A stretch of 64,000 nt of DNA from Diplodia intermedia (taxonomy: Eukaryota > Ascomycota > Dothideomycetes > Botryosphaeriales > Botryosphaeriaceae): assembly GCA_021495925.1 (NCBI GenBank), contig JAKEKT010000001.1, forward strand, positions 310,001 through 374,000, written 5' to 3'. How positions within the stretch are numbered: the first letter of the stretch is position 1; each line of letters begins with the position of its first letter. The notes beneath the pieces are model-generated. The model saw only the letters and a program-made list of their open reading frames with translations, did not search any database and was not told where the DNA came from. The position numbers were made by a program, and so were the translations under genes. Positions 10,358 to 22,300 of the stretch are shown here, piece after piece.

Positions 10358-13300
10358 ATGCACTCAGAGCTCCCCGACGTTATCACCAACGCGTCCACCA
10401 AATCCGTCGCGCCCGAATCCACCGTTCCCTCCCAGCATGGCCTCGATTCTTCAGATCGCTTGCTCCCGCTCCGCTCTGGGAGTGCGGCGGGAGCAGACAT
10501 CGGCGCTCCAGACGCGACGGACGACGCGCTCCCTGGTGCCGATGCGCGCGGCGAGCTTGACGCCGCCGACAACGCTCGGTTGAAGAAGCCCAGCCCGCCG
10601 CCACGCAATCGCATCGCCGAGTACGAGAACGCGCTATCGCCCTCGCCTCAGAGGAAGCCGGAGGGCCCTATATTTGAAGTCATCAAGAAGAATCGCAAAG
10701 CTGGAGACAGAAGCTCGCCCGTGGCGAAGCTGCCAAATGGTGATTTGCCTCTTCCCGGCGCGTGCTCGACCTGCCACAACGACTGATGACTCCTAGAAAT
10801 TCTGACTCACGCCCTATCCCACCTGCCACCGAACGACCTCTCCGCAGTTGCACTAGTGTCACATCGCTTCCATTCTCTCGTCACTACACCTCATGCCTGG
10901 AGAGTCGCATTTGCGCGTTACTTTCCTGGTCCTGACTCAATCACCATAGGTGCTGATTACGTGGCTGAGGATGACGACCAAGAAAACCTGCGCTCCGACA
11001 GAAGAGCGTTCGCAAGGCTTACGACACTTGCATCATGGAGGAGCGAGTACATTCTGCGTACTCGACTTCTGCGGTCGCTTGGCCGGGGAAAGCCTATGGC
11101 ACTGTCGACGCAATCGGCAAATTCCCGCTCTAATGCCCACCAGACGCCTCAAGCGATCATTATGTACAATTCACAGCTCTTCACCACTGTCAATCACCTG
11201 CATGCTACCTTTGGCAGTGGATTCAACAAGCGTCTCCCTCTGTTCATTCACGGAGCCAACGATATCGGCATGGCGTCCAGTAGCGATCCGAGCGCTGGAA
11301 AGGCGGATGGATGGGGCCTTTCGGACCCTCAGCTCTTCCTCCAATTCTTCGAACGGTTCCCTGGCGAGGCACAATGGGGCCTCGGCACTGGCAATCTGGT
11401 CGGCAACCCCAATGTCATGGATGTGAGCCAGCCTTACGGCATGGTGCATGGTGAAGGGTCTCCTGGCGGGAGCATCTATCATCGCTCCACAGAGGAAATG
11501 CGCGGCCGTTTCTTGGCCCTATCCATGGAGCTCAGCTCACCGGAGCTTGGCATCCCCCGGTTGCTTGTATCAACAGAGGCCATTTCGTCAGTGTGGATCG
11601 CGAAATCTGCTTCAGTCCCTACTCTCTCAGAAGGATTGATTGGCATGCTATGCGGCTCATCATCTGGCGTTGTCTCAGCCTACAGTCTCGGTACTAATGG
11701 CCTGCAGGACTCGCGCCTGGGCCGTGGTGAGCTTACGGCGCGATGGGTTCTCAGTCCCGGTGTACCCATCATTGCCTTGGCAGTAGACGATGCCTACTCT
11801 CCTCAACGCCAAGGTCAAAACCGTATCTGGTGCATCGCTCTCAACGCCCTAGGAGAATTGTTCTATTTGACTAAGTTCCCGAAACGTCCTGCTGTCCTTA
11901 AAGGCACGCGTATGGATGAGCCTATCCTGGAGCGGCTTGCATGGGCAACCGGACGTACTGTATATTGGAACATCGTGGAGCATAGCAGACGAGTTGCGCG
12001 TCCGGATCCCTACCGCGAGAGAACAGTGGATGGAAGCTATTCTCCCCGTTCCTCATGGAATGGCATGTGCCTTACTGAAGAGCAAATCAAGGCCGAGACC
12101 CAGGAGATCAATGCTTTCTTGAGGATGAAACCAATCGACTTCCGTACTATGTGCGTTGGCTGGGACATGAGAAGAAGAATGGAAGTTGATTTTGCTGGAG
12201 ACGATAGCAACAACGCTGGCGAGGCCGTCGTCGTGTTTGACTGCGGCCTGGAAGAAGACTCATTGGCTTCTGCGAAGCGGTTCACGCGCCTGAAGATTCC
12301 TATGCAACCCGAGAACAAGCCTAAGCCCAAGGAGGTTACTGATATTGTCAACACCACTCAGTCATCGCTCTTTGGCGGCACTGATGTTGCGTCTCTGCCG
12401 CCTTCTACAACACGCCAACGCAAATCCTCCGTTCTTTCCTCCAAGGCGGTGTCGCCTGAGCGTCACGATCTAGTGGAGGAGTGGAGATGCTCCTTGCTCT
12501 CATTCAACGGTGCTAAGTCCGTAGAGGTGGCTACAACAACCCTAGACGCTTCCACATACGCGACCATGACCGTGTCTGAGGATCCTATATTCGGTTTTTC
12601 TGGCTCGTCCACAGCATCGTCTCCCTATGCGTCGCCATTTTCGGACCAAAGCCAAGCCGCAAGCCCCGCAGATGTCCCCGGCCAAAGAGCCAGGTTTGTT
12701 GCCGCTGGGACCAATACTGGGAGTGTCTTTGTGTGGGATATGCGTGCTGCGGTTGCGAAGTCCACGGATTTGGTCAACACCATTGAGCCCGTGCGAATCA
12801 TTTACACGGATTCTCCCCAAATCTCATGCCTTGCAATGACCGGATTGTACCTCGTTCACGGTGGCAATGATGGCTTGGTCCAAGCATGGGACCCCTTGGC
12901 GTCCAGCATGCAGCCTATCCGGACTCTAAACTCTAGGTTCTCATCCCGTGCCCGTCGCAGGTTGGTCCAGGCGCAAGCTTCCCCTCAAGGTGTTGGAATC
13001 AACTTGTTCGCTGCCGGAGCTATGTGTCTGGATCCAGATCCGACAGTTCTCCGAGGCATGGTATCTCTTGGTACTCATCTACGCTACTGGAGTTACAGTT
13101 CCAGCGCTGCAGATCAGTACAAGAGCAACAAGCGGCGTGTGCGACGTTCAGAACGAGGGAGCAACAGCGGAGGCATCGGGCCCAACTTCTCTGCTTCGGG
13201 ACGATCGAAGATCAATGCCTTCATCCATTCTGAGAAGCACGAGATGGAAAGGGACGAAATCCAAAGACAACGTGAAGCTGATCGTCTGGCCGGTCGTTTC

Positions 13301-13873
13301 GGCGTCGATCTGCTCGACGATGAAGAGCAGGCTTTGGCGTATGCAACCATGCTGTCTCAAGAGGCGATTGCAGCCGAGGCCGAGAGAAATAAGCAGAGCG
13401 AAGCCAGTTCCGTCATCAGCGACACTCCCACCATTCCTGCGACCCTGACACCGTCGAGCAGCCCACCGCAGAAGAATGATGATGAGCTTGACGCAGACAT
13501 AGCCGAAGCCATTCGTTTGAGCTTGCAGGAGAATGAAGGATCGACTGCGGCTTTATATGAGGTCCCGGCAGCCCCAGTTGACAATGGTTTTGATATTCCT
13601 ATCAAGTATGCTAAAGGCCGCAAAGCATCACCGCCGGCTTCTTCGTCTCGTCAGACGCCATTTGCTGAACCGAACGAGGCTGGTGGTGCGGGATCGAGCA
13701 AGGATAAGGAGATGGACGATCTTGAATACGCGATACAGCTGAGTCTCGCCGAGGAGAGGAGCAGGGCTGAACAGTTCGGAGAAGACGAAAATGGCAACGC
13801 CGAAGTGGAGGCCGATGAGTTCCCTGCTCTGGCTCCAGTCTCAGGTGCAAAGGGTAAGCGTAGGGCCTGGTGA
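10358..13873 (+). CDS. Ufo1-like F-box / WD40 / UIM protein
   Basis: A short first exon (10358..10739) and a long second exon (10797..13873) give 1152 residues. Splicing the 57-bp intron creates a clean F-box, LPNEILTHALSHLPPNDLSA (about residues 125-144, continuing to 170); neither exon alone has it. The middle is a divergent beta-propeller: a WD-type repeat at about 755-775 (GTNTGSVFVWDM) and another near 810-820 (HGGNDGLVQAWD). Two ubiquitin-interacting motifs close the protein: DADIAEAIRLSLQE (about 1027-1040) and DDLEYAIQLSLAEE (about 1102-1115). F-box plus WD plus UIM is the layout of yeast Ufo1, a substrate receptor of the SCF ubiquitin ligase that turns over its own complex through the UIMs. 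This protein is much longer than Ufo1. The first ATG context is weak, so an extra upstream exon is possible. Confidence 0.82.
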
Positions 13874-14401
13874 TCATGGCATCGGGCATGATTCGACGGT
13901 CAAGTTGGCGTGTAACGTCCAATGACGTGATGGTGGAAATGCCAATGGTTGTGGGCATTCATGTTCGGTTTCGGCACGATACCTTCGCAGCTGCTAGGAT
14001 TTGGTCTGCTTTTGGTACATAGACTTATTTTCTTTATGGTTTAACTCTTCGAATTTTATGGTTTTGCGATAGTGCAGCACGCCCAATCGAGTCGAACCGA
14101 GTGAAAGGCAAAAGTGTAGAGCAACAGATTATTGATTCAAGGCCAAGAGGCGGAGCACATCCCCGGCAACAGGCAGAAAAGTTGCTGGCAGGGCTGCCTC
14201 ACCGCCTGGTCCTGGACCCTGTCGGCGCGGCTCAACGCCACTGCAATAAAGCCCGCCGATCGCGTCCAACAACTTCCCCCCCTCCTCATCAAGGAGCATT
14301 GCCGCCGCGAGAGTCGTTTCCCTTCCAGCGCTCTCTCCCTCAACATCCGACCGTCTCTTGCGCCTCTCCACCGTCCACGGAAATTCCTCGATCGACAAAC
14401 A
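13874..14401. other. Intergenic, IDI1 promoter
   Basis: About 530 bases between the F-box gene stop and the isomerase start. The last 120 bases are pyrimidine-rich and probably include the leader. Nothing else is recognised. Confidence 0.5.
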
Positions 14402-15371
14402 ATGAGCTCGACCACCACAACCACGGCGGCGGCGCCCGCCGCCATCACCGCCGACAACATCCTCCGCCTGTTTGGCAGCGACGTCAACACCAACGTGATC
14501 GGCGGGGGCGCGCGCCAGGCGTCGTCGGACAATGGCGACAGCGACCTGGCCGGCTACGACGAGGAGCAGATCCGCCTGATGGACGAGATGTGCATCGTGC
14601 TCGACGAGAACGACGTGCCCATCGGCAGCGCGTCCAAGAAAGTTTGTACGTGACAGGTCCTGCCCTCAACAAAGCCCTCAGTCCCTCTCTCTCTCTCTCT
14701 TACAATCCCCTCCCATCGGCCCGTCATCCGTTATCGAGCAGAAGACGGAAGAGAACCAAATGGCATGACTGACGCGGGGATGTGTTATTGTACCAGGCCA
14801 CCTCATGGAAAACATCAACCGCGGGCTGCTCCACCGGGCCTTCAGCGTGTTCCTGTTCGACGCGGACAACCGGCTGCTGCTGCAGCAGCGCGCGACGGAG
14901 AAGATCACGTTCCCGGACATGTGGACCAACACGTGCTGCTCGCACCCGCTGGGCGTGCCGACGGAGACGGGGTCCGACCTGCCCACGTCGGTCGCGGGGG
15001 CCAAGCGCGCCGCGCAGCGCAAGCTGGGCCACGAGCTGGGCATCCCCGCCCACCAGGTGCCCGTCGACGAGTTCGACTTCCTGACCCGCATCCACTACCT
15101 CGCGCCCAGCGACGGCAAGTGGGGCGAGCACGAGATCGATTACATCCTGTTCATCCGCCCGAAGAAGGGCGTCACGCTCGATGTGAATGTGAACGAGGTG
15201 CGGGATACCCGCTACGTGTCGCCGGAGGAGCTGAGGGCCATGTTTGAGGATAAGAGCTTGAAGTTCACGCCGTGGTTCAAGCTCATTTGCGAGAGCATGC
15301 TGTTTGACTGGTGGAAGCACTTGGACAGCGGCCTGGAGAAGTTCAAGGAGGAGAGTATCAGGCGGATGTAA
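14402..15371 (+). CDS. IDI1: Isopentenyl-diphosphate delta-isomerase (type I)
   Basis: Exons 14402..14645 and 14797..15371 give 272 residues; the 151-bp intron has a GTACGT donor and a CT-repeat. The Nudix-type isomerase core is complete: NTCCSHPLG carries the active-site cysteine (Cys129), and [10 protein letters not shown] carries the conserved acidic residues. [16 protein letters not shown] is the Nudix-box helix, and [10 protein letters not shown] is the typical C-terminal stretch. The enzyme interconverts IPP and DMAPP in the mevalonate pathway, feeding sterols, ubiquinone, dolichol and terpenoids. The N-terminal 45 residues are Thr/Ala-rich and variable in the family. The start ACAATGAGC is the first in-frame ATG after a stop. 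Confidence 0.96.
14685..14700 (+). repeat. (CT)8 microsatellite in the IDI1 intron
   Basis: A short dinucleotide run inside the only intron of the isomerase gene. Confidence 0.85.
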
Positions 15372-15791
15372 GTGGGGGGAAGACGTTCGTGGTGGTTGAC
15401 GAACCGCGTGCTGCTGGTTCGGGTGGATCGAGTGGGGAGGACAGCCAGCGTTCGATCGTTGGTCGTGGGCATTTTGCATGAATCGGTGTCGTAGTGATAT
15501 ACCCGGTACACCACCTTTGGGTTCGCATTTGGTTCAACACACATGTTGTGGTTTGGGTATATGCATCGCGCGGTGGAGGTGGTGTACTGACTTGCCTACA
15601 AGAAGTAAGGGCTGGGCATTGACTGGAATAGACTTCGTTTAACTTATATTTACTAATACTCATTTGATACACTTGTTCGCTGCTCCGTCCACATACGCCT
15701 ACCCCCATAATCTCCGGCTCAGCTTACAACACTGCAACCCACGCAATTCGCCACGCACCAGTCACCCAACGCTCTCAACCTAAACAACCCT
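15372..15791. other. Convergent 3' region IDI1 / GFA protein
   Basis: About 420 bases between two stop codons. Only untranslated sequence is apparent. Confidence 0.55.
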
Positions 15792-16783
15792 TCAAACCCT
15801 CCCAATGCTCGCCAAGTCCCCCTCGAAACTCACCTTCCCATCCGACCCAACCGTCAAATACTTTGCCCCCGCAAACCCGTCCGTCACCCCCGGCACCGCG
15901 TTCTCGACGAAGTTGTGAAACCGCGCGGGCCCCAGCTCCCTGGCCCACCCGCCCGTCCTCTTGCGCACCGCACCGTACTCGTCTTGCTCGCTCTTTTCCT
16001 CCCCCGCCGCTCCTCCTTCAAACTTGCCGACCAACACCTCCTCGTCCAAAGTCCCCGCGTGCACCTCGATCACGCCCGGCGCGTCGGACGTCTGCCACGT
16101 CAGGCTCGAGCCGCAGGTGGCGCAGAAGCCGCGGACGGCTTTGGGCGAGGAGCGGTAGAGACGATAGGTCGGGAGGTCGGGAGCAGGGGACGAGGAGGAT
16201 GGAGAGGAAGGGGTGACGTTGACGGTCAGGGAGGAAGGGGTGACGTTGGCGGCGGGCAGCTCGATGAGTTGGGGGAGGAGGGAGCCGGTGGTTTTGCGGC
16301 ATTGGGTGCACTGGCACGTTGCGTTCTGCGGGTTGGGGGGGTCAGTTGGCGGGGGTGGGAGGGGGCGCTTGTTGGAAGGGTTGGGGAGCTGATGAGGGCG
16401 GATGGCTGGCGGTGGTGGCGGTGGAGAGAGGTAGGGGTCTAGTGCAGTAGGGGGAGGAGCGGTGGCTGGGATCGTTGGAGTAGTGGGAAGAGGGACGGAA
16501 AGAGGGAAAGCGAGGAAAAAGCAAGCGGAAGCGGTCTGGATGTGAGGATGGCGACGAAGGAACGGAGGGACCAGAATGATGCAGGGCTATCGTGTCTCTT
16601 CCATGCACCGATCTCTTCTCGTCCGGGACTGTAGTGTTCATCTCGACAGAAAAGCGGGGAGGATTAATCCAGACTTACGTGGGATGGAGGCCACTCTGCG
16701 TCGGGGGGAAAGTGGATGGTGTAGCGGATGGCGCCGCAAAGGCAACCGCCGGCGATGGACTCTGGTCTAGATGCCGACGTCAT
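15792..16783 (-). CDS. GFA/CENP-V-fold zinc protein
   Basis: Exons 16783..16679 and 16325..15792 give 212 residues after removal of a 353-bp intron with a perfect GTAAGT donor and CGCAG acceptor. The N-terminus SIAGGCLCGAIRYTI holds the first Cys pair (Cys14, Cys16). Just after the junction, ATCQCTQCRKTTGS holds Cys39, Cys41 and Cys44, and GFCATCGSSLTWQ gives the last pair. This Cys arrangement is that of glutathione-dependent formaldehyde-activating enzymes (Gfa) and relatives, which bind two zinc ions. Most fungal members have no proven substrate, so formaldehyde metabolism should not be assumed. A Ser/Pro-rich insert (about residues 60-80) with two TPSSLTVNV-like copies interrupts the fold. 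Confidence 0.88.
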
Positions 16784-17713
16784 GGCGAAGAAAGGTCAAA
16801 ACTGGACCGCGGGGACGGGTGGTTCGCGCGTTGGAGCGCGGTGATTGGCCAAGCTTGGGCAAAGTGTATTCGCGAGGTCTGGAGGGTCTTTGGAATTATT
16901 GCGATGGCGGGGACACGAGGACGCGCGGTGGTGATCGCTGAAGCTCTGTCCCCCGCACTTTGACGCAGGCAGCAGCGGGGTTGTTCTGGCCTTGCACAGC
17001 GCGGCTTCACGCGCGCCAAGACGATGACGTACCCGAAAGCGACGACAGCTTGGGCTCATCTCCGAGCAATCGACGAGCACGTCTGTCAGCTCTCAGCCAT
17101 ACGATGAACCCTAGTGGCTCGGGCGAACGAAGCGCGCGACGGGAGGAAAACGCAGGCATGGGACCGGCGGGTGGCGACGGCGACGGCGACGGGGTGCTTG
17201 CGATCTCGGCTCGGCTGCGTCCAGGGCCACCAACAATGTTCTTTGCTGCTGTTATTGGAAACCAGACAAAGGCGCGGGAGCTTGAGCAAAAGAAGGCTGC
17301 TCGCGGCAAGCGCAGGCGGCCCAGCCGCCGGGGTGGGCGAGACCGCGGGCGGGCGCGAGCAGGCGGGTGGAGCATCGTGGTAGTGTCGGGGTGGTGTCGG
17401 GGTCGAGGTCAGGGTCAGGGTCAGCGCAACGGCGCTAGGATCGGGGCACGGGGACGGCGGCGCTCTGGGCTGCTCCGCATAGTCAACCGCAATGCTTCTT
17501 CACCTCTGCTCCGAGCCAGAGCTGCGGGCGACGATCGTGCGGCCATGTCGCCCGCCCGCCAATCCTGACGGCTCCGGTCCTGGCCCGGCGGGTTTCTAAG
17601 CGAGTGGCCCGCCGCCTGCGACATGAAAATCCCCAGGCGCAATCGTAAAGACCGCCGACGCCCGCTGGCCACGCCGCTTCGCTTCTCCTGACCGCCAGCC
17701 ACAGTTGTCCACC
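16784..17713. promoter_or_regulatory. Divergent intergenic region GFA / bZIP
   Basis: About 930 bases between two start codons. A GC-rich open frame runs rightward at 16960-17568 but has simple Arg/Gly-rich content and no homology, so I treat it as leader or chance. The stretch just before the bZIP start (17580-17713) looks like a leader. Confidence 0.45.
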
Positions 17714-18616
17714 ATGGCCGACCCCCAAGCGGTACGGGCCAGCCCTGCTCTGCTCCAGGACCCCCGTGCTGACCCGGACTAGAAAGACAATCTCGCCCGC
17801 ATCAGAGACAACCAGCGCCGCTCCCGCGCCCGCCGGAAAGAGTACCTCCAGGAACTCGAGTCCAAGTACCGGTCCTGCGAGCAGATGGGCGTCCAGGCAT
17901 CGGCCGAAATCCAGGCTGCCGCAAAGCGCGTGCTTGACGAGAACCGCCGGCTGCGCGCTCTGCTGCGCCACATGGGCGTGTCCGACGCCGACATTGACGG
18001 CTTCAACGACCCCGGCCTCGCTGCTCCCTCCCCGAGTGCTGCAGATGCCCTGGACACGGTGCTCCGCGCCCCTCGCCCGTGCCAGCCTGGCTCGGCCAGG
18101 AGTAGCTGTGAGAGCAGCAGAAGCCCGGCTTCACAGGGCCCCACCACGACGCCGCTGTCGGCCGCCAGCTTGGAACCACCTGCTCCACCACCACCCCCGC
18201 AAATCCAACCCTCTCCGCGCTCTTACTCCAGCGCAACCAGCATAAGCTCGACCTTCAGTACGCCTGCCGCCGCCGAGTCGCCCATGGTTCCAATCTCCTC
18301 TGCACAGCCATTCCCCATCAACACTCTGACAGACCCTCCAAGTGCGTACGATCCGTCGTACAATGCTTACTACGGCGCTCCCAACCTGGGCAACTGGACA
18401 TGGCCTGCCGGTACCGACATACCTCATGACCCTACCCAGCACATGCCCAATTCGTCGTCATGCCTTCAGGCCGCCGACATCATCCGGCGCATGCGAAGCG
18501 ACATTGGTCCCGAATTGGAGCAAGACATGGGATGCACCGGCCAAGGCCAAGACTGCAAAATCGACAACACTGTCGTGTTCGACCTTGTCGACAAGTACTC
18601 CATGCAGGGCTTATGA
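17714..18616 (+). CDS. bZIP transcription factor
   Basis: An 18-nt first coding exon (17714..17731, MADPQA) and a second exon (17783..18616) give 283 residues. The basic region starts at once: RDNQRRSRARRKEYLQELES with Asn16 and Arg24 in the N-x7-R spacing of bZIP DNA contacts, followed by a weak zipper to about residue 67 (KRVLDENRRLRALLRHMGV). The middle is Ser/Pro/Thr-rich. The C-terminus has a conserved cysteine-containing element also seen in fungal bZIP regulators (CLQAADIIRRMRSD, then DMGCTGQGQDC and NTVVFDLVDKYSM). That family regulates stress, development or secondary metabolism; the targets are unknown. The start has a perfect CACCATGGCC context. Confidence 0.9.
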
Positions 18617-19379
18617 CAACCAATCTCGGTGCCTGCAAGTTGAGGGTCTAGGGGATATGACACGTCCACGTTAACTGCTCCTCTCGTCAACCAAAACCAT
18701 CTGCGAGCAATGGTAATTTGCTCTGTTACCGTCCGAGCCGTTACCAGAGGCTGAACGGACGACCAGCCAGCTCTTCAACCACCGAGAAAGGCCAATGCCA
18801 GGCAATCGTCGGCTTGAGCACACAAAAGCTTACCTTCCACGCCATTCCAATCTTTGAGAAACGCTGCGGCTTCTTTGTCATGCAGATTGTATCAATGGGA
18901 CGATGTGTTACACGACTCCACCTGAAAGACGGCGGCGGGACAAAGAACGACTGGTCACCACGCTCTTCCCGATCCCCATCTCACCATCTTGGGCCCGTCC
19001 CGCAATACTGCTCCCATCAATGACATGTCGCTCGCCACATGTAATACGTAGCACTTCCAGATTGCGCAGTAATGAGATAGGGTTGCTGGTTGATGTTCTC
19101 TCGTCATTACTGCTTGTTGCAGGCTCACACTTGAGCAGTTTGACCCGCTCAAACAAAATGTTAGTTGCTTTGTTGTACTCGCACTGATATTGCAAGTCCT
19201 GTCTTTGTCGACCGATTTGTGTTGCTGTCCATTTCCGGCCTTTGCATGCGGTCTCCTCTTCATAAGACTTGGGAGAAAGAAGGACTGTATAATGAAATCG
19301 TTTCAACCTTCTCTGCTGTTTCATCTCGGCGAACCCCTCGACCTTCACTGCCGTGACTAGACAGAAAGTCGCGAACATC
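18617..19379. other. Intergenic region bZIP / Ulp1-like gene
   Basis: About 760 bases between two rightward genes. No conserved frame is present; the last part is the presumed promoter of the Ulp1-like gene. Confidence 0.5.
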
Positions 19380-22300
19380 ATGCCCCCGAAGAAGAACCAG
19401 AAAAACGGAAAGCCACCGTCTGTTCCGAACAAGAAACCCGCATCCAAATCTACCTCGGACCCTAATGCAAAGGCCGGCTCTGCTGCAATTCAGCCAAGTG
19501 CATCTGGACAGGGCCCTGCTGTGAAGCCTCCGAAGTCTCAGAAAGAGTCGAATCATGGCGCAGCCTCTCAAGAGCTGGTCACCGACGCCTGCACGTCTTA
19601 TCGCGCCTCATTGCTGGTACTCGAAGAGGAGAAAGAGCGTGAACTGGAAGCCTTTACCCTTCTCCAGAGGTTCGAGTTCGCCGGCGACTCAGGCCAGGCG
19701 GAGCTTAGCAACTTAAGTCTTGCTATCTTGTCTGTCACCGAGGCGATCAGTCGGAAGGGAACAGTCAAATTCGCCGCCTACAATACCACCCAACTTGACG
19801 CCAAATCCCAGCACCCTGATTTGACGTTCGAAGTCCACCGTCCCGATTGTCCTATATACATTCCATACGCCAGTTACGAGCTGAAACACCCAAGGGAAGA
19901 AGATAAACTTAGTTTTACTCGATTCGACCCGGACAAAGGCCATCTTCTCCTGGCGACAGCTCATCTTGTGCGAAACGACTCGGCTCAGGTCAAAATCTAT
20001 GATAGCGCCCCAGGCTTTCTACTTCGTTTCCGTAACAAAATCAGAGAATGGGTGAAAGACACCTTGAGTCCACAATGGCCGGGGCCGGGCCGAAAAATCT
20101 CGCAATGGAGCTTCGAATGGGTTCCGGTTGCGCACCAGGTCGGCCAAACAGCTTGCGGCATACACGTCGTTCTCAATGCCTGGATGCTCGCCATGGGCCT
20201 CGAACCGAGTCGAAAGCTGCCGCAACAGAGCCGTGCCGATATGGTGACGCGCTACGACCATGCTATACGCCTCATCACTTGCGCGGCGCACGGTTTCGCA
20301 GACTCCGGCACCATTTTGGCTTTCCTCCGCTGCTGGGGGTTCCTCGCGGATCCGTTGAGTGAGCCACCGGAAGAACGAACGTTTGATAACACGGTTCGGT
20401 TCAACGACTGCTTCCAAATGGAGCAGGAGTTGGAAACAAGCAAGAAAATGACTATGGAAGGACTGATTGCCGCTGTGAGTGCCGCCTATGCCGAACATGT
20501 TTCAGGCGTCGGGCCGGGTCCAAACCAGTCTCCGCACCCGAATGACCTTCTAGATTCGGATAAGAGTTTGGGGTCGAATGGGGCGGGCGAGTTTGCTGGT
20601 TCCAGCGAGCCTCCTGATTCCAGCGAGTCTCCTGATTCCAGCGAGTCTTCTGATTCCAGCGAGTCTCATCATTCCAGCGAGCCTCCTGATTCAAACGAGT
20701 CTCATAAATCAAGCGAGTCTCGTAGTTCAAGCGAGTCTCGTAGTTCAAGCGACTCTGACGATTCCAGCGAACCAGATGAGCCGAGATCAGAGGAACAGAG
20801 CGAATCTGACAGCACATGGACTCTTGCATTTTGGCCCCCGATGGCGGAGAAATACCCATGCAAGTTTTTGTCGATGCGCTTGAAAGCTCTCAGCAAGATA
20901 AAAGGGACGTGGGATAACGACAACTTGCAATTTGAGCATCCGATTTCTCAGAAAATGATGTGGGCTTGCATAGCATCAGTCACGGAGGCCATAAGCTTGA
21001 ACGGCTATCAACCCCAGACTTATCTCTCTCCACAGTTCGCCGGTGGCGATTTGGAAGACCGTGAATGCACACCCAAGAGCTTCGGTATGACCGAGATTGA
21101 TCAGAAAAAGGCACAGGAGGCAATTAAGAAAAAGAGGAAACAACGGATAGGGAAGAAGCTCTTTTCATTCTACAACGACACACAGCTGCGAAATGCACAA
21201 AACGGGGATGCGGTCTATGCTCTGCGCGTCCAGGAGCCCATCTTTATCCCGCTCGACTGGCGCCACCTCATTTATGCCACCGCGCGAGACGTTGAGGCCA
21301 CCGACCCGGTCCCGGAGATAACGCACTACTGGATGGAAGGGCCGGGTGGAGCCGGTCTTCCAATTGGTCAAGATAAACGAGATCTCGAAGACGGCTCGGA
21401 AAGGGTGCTTAGAGAAATGCACTGGTGGGAAAGTAACGTCGTCTTCGAACACACCTGGCAACCTATCACGCCGGTCGACCCCAACCTCGTCCTATCACCG
21501 ATCCAAGAGCGAGAAGTACAAACACTTCACCTCCTTCTCACCGCCTGGACGCTCGCTCTCGGCTTCCGGCCGCCCTCGACCGTCGTTCTCACCAGAGAAC
21601 ACAGCAGCCATTACAACGACATCAAAATCCTGTTCAATCTGGCCTCGCACGGCCTCGCCGACGCCGCCACCATCTTCGCCGCCCTCCGCTGCGTCGGCTG
21701 GATCTCCGACGCCGTCGTGCCCCCCGCGCCTCCGGAGAGCGTACGCTTCAACCAAACAGCCCTCATGCAAGACTCCAAGATCCAGAGGGACCATTACAAC
21801 TGGCTCTCGATCCTCGTGCAGAAGACTAGGCCGGCGTACCTCCGCAACCTGGCCATCGAAACCAAGGCGGCGCGGAAGAAACATGCCGCGAAGGTGGCCG
21901 CCAGGGAGCGTTTGGAGGAGAAGTTCGAGAACGAGTATGGCCAGGAGTGTCCGCACGACTGGCCCGAGGGCTTGGAGGAGGGCCAGATGGCGCATGATCT
22001 GGTCAAGGTCCGCAAGGCCCGCGGGACCGAGGCGGAGAGGCAGAGCGAGGTGGAGCTCTTGCAAGGCTGGAAGGCGGACGCGGACAAGGTGATGCAGGAG
22101 CTGCTGCATCATCGCGCCAGCGACGAGCGCAGCGGCGGCGGCAGTGACGGCGGCAGCGACGACGGCAGCGACGACGGCAGCGACGAGCGCGGCGGCGGCG
22201 GCAACAAGCGGCCGAAGGCGTTCCCCGAGAGCTTGGCCGCCATGATCAACGCGGAAGATCAGAGGGTCGGCTACTGGGACGGCATCCTGCGCCAGACGGA

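Noticed and set aside
10358..10786. 142-residue separate protein before the F-box gene
   Set aside because: It is the first exon plus retained intron; splicing at 10740-10796 creates the F-box.
16960..17568. 202-codon frame between the GFA and bZIP genes
   Set aside because: Arg/Gly-rich, no conservation, lies in a presumed promoter and leader.
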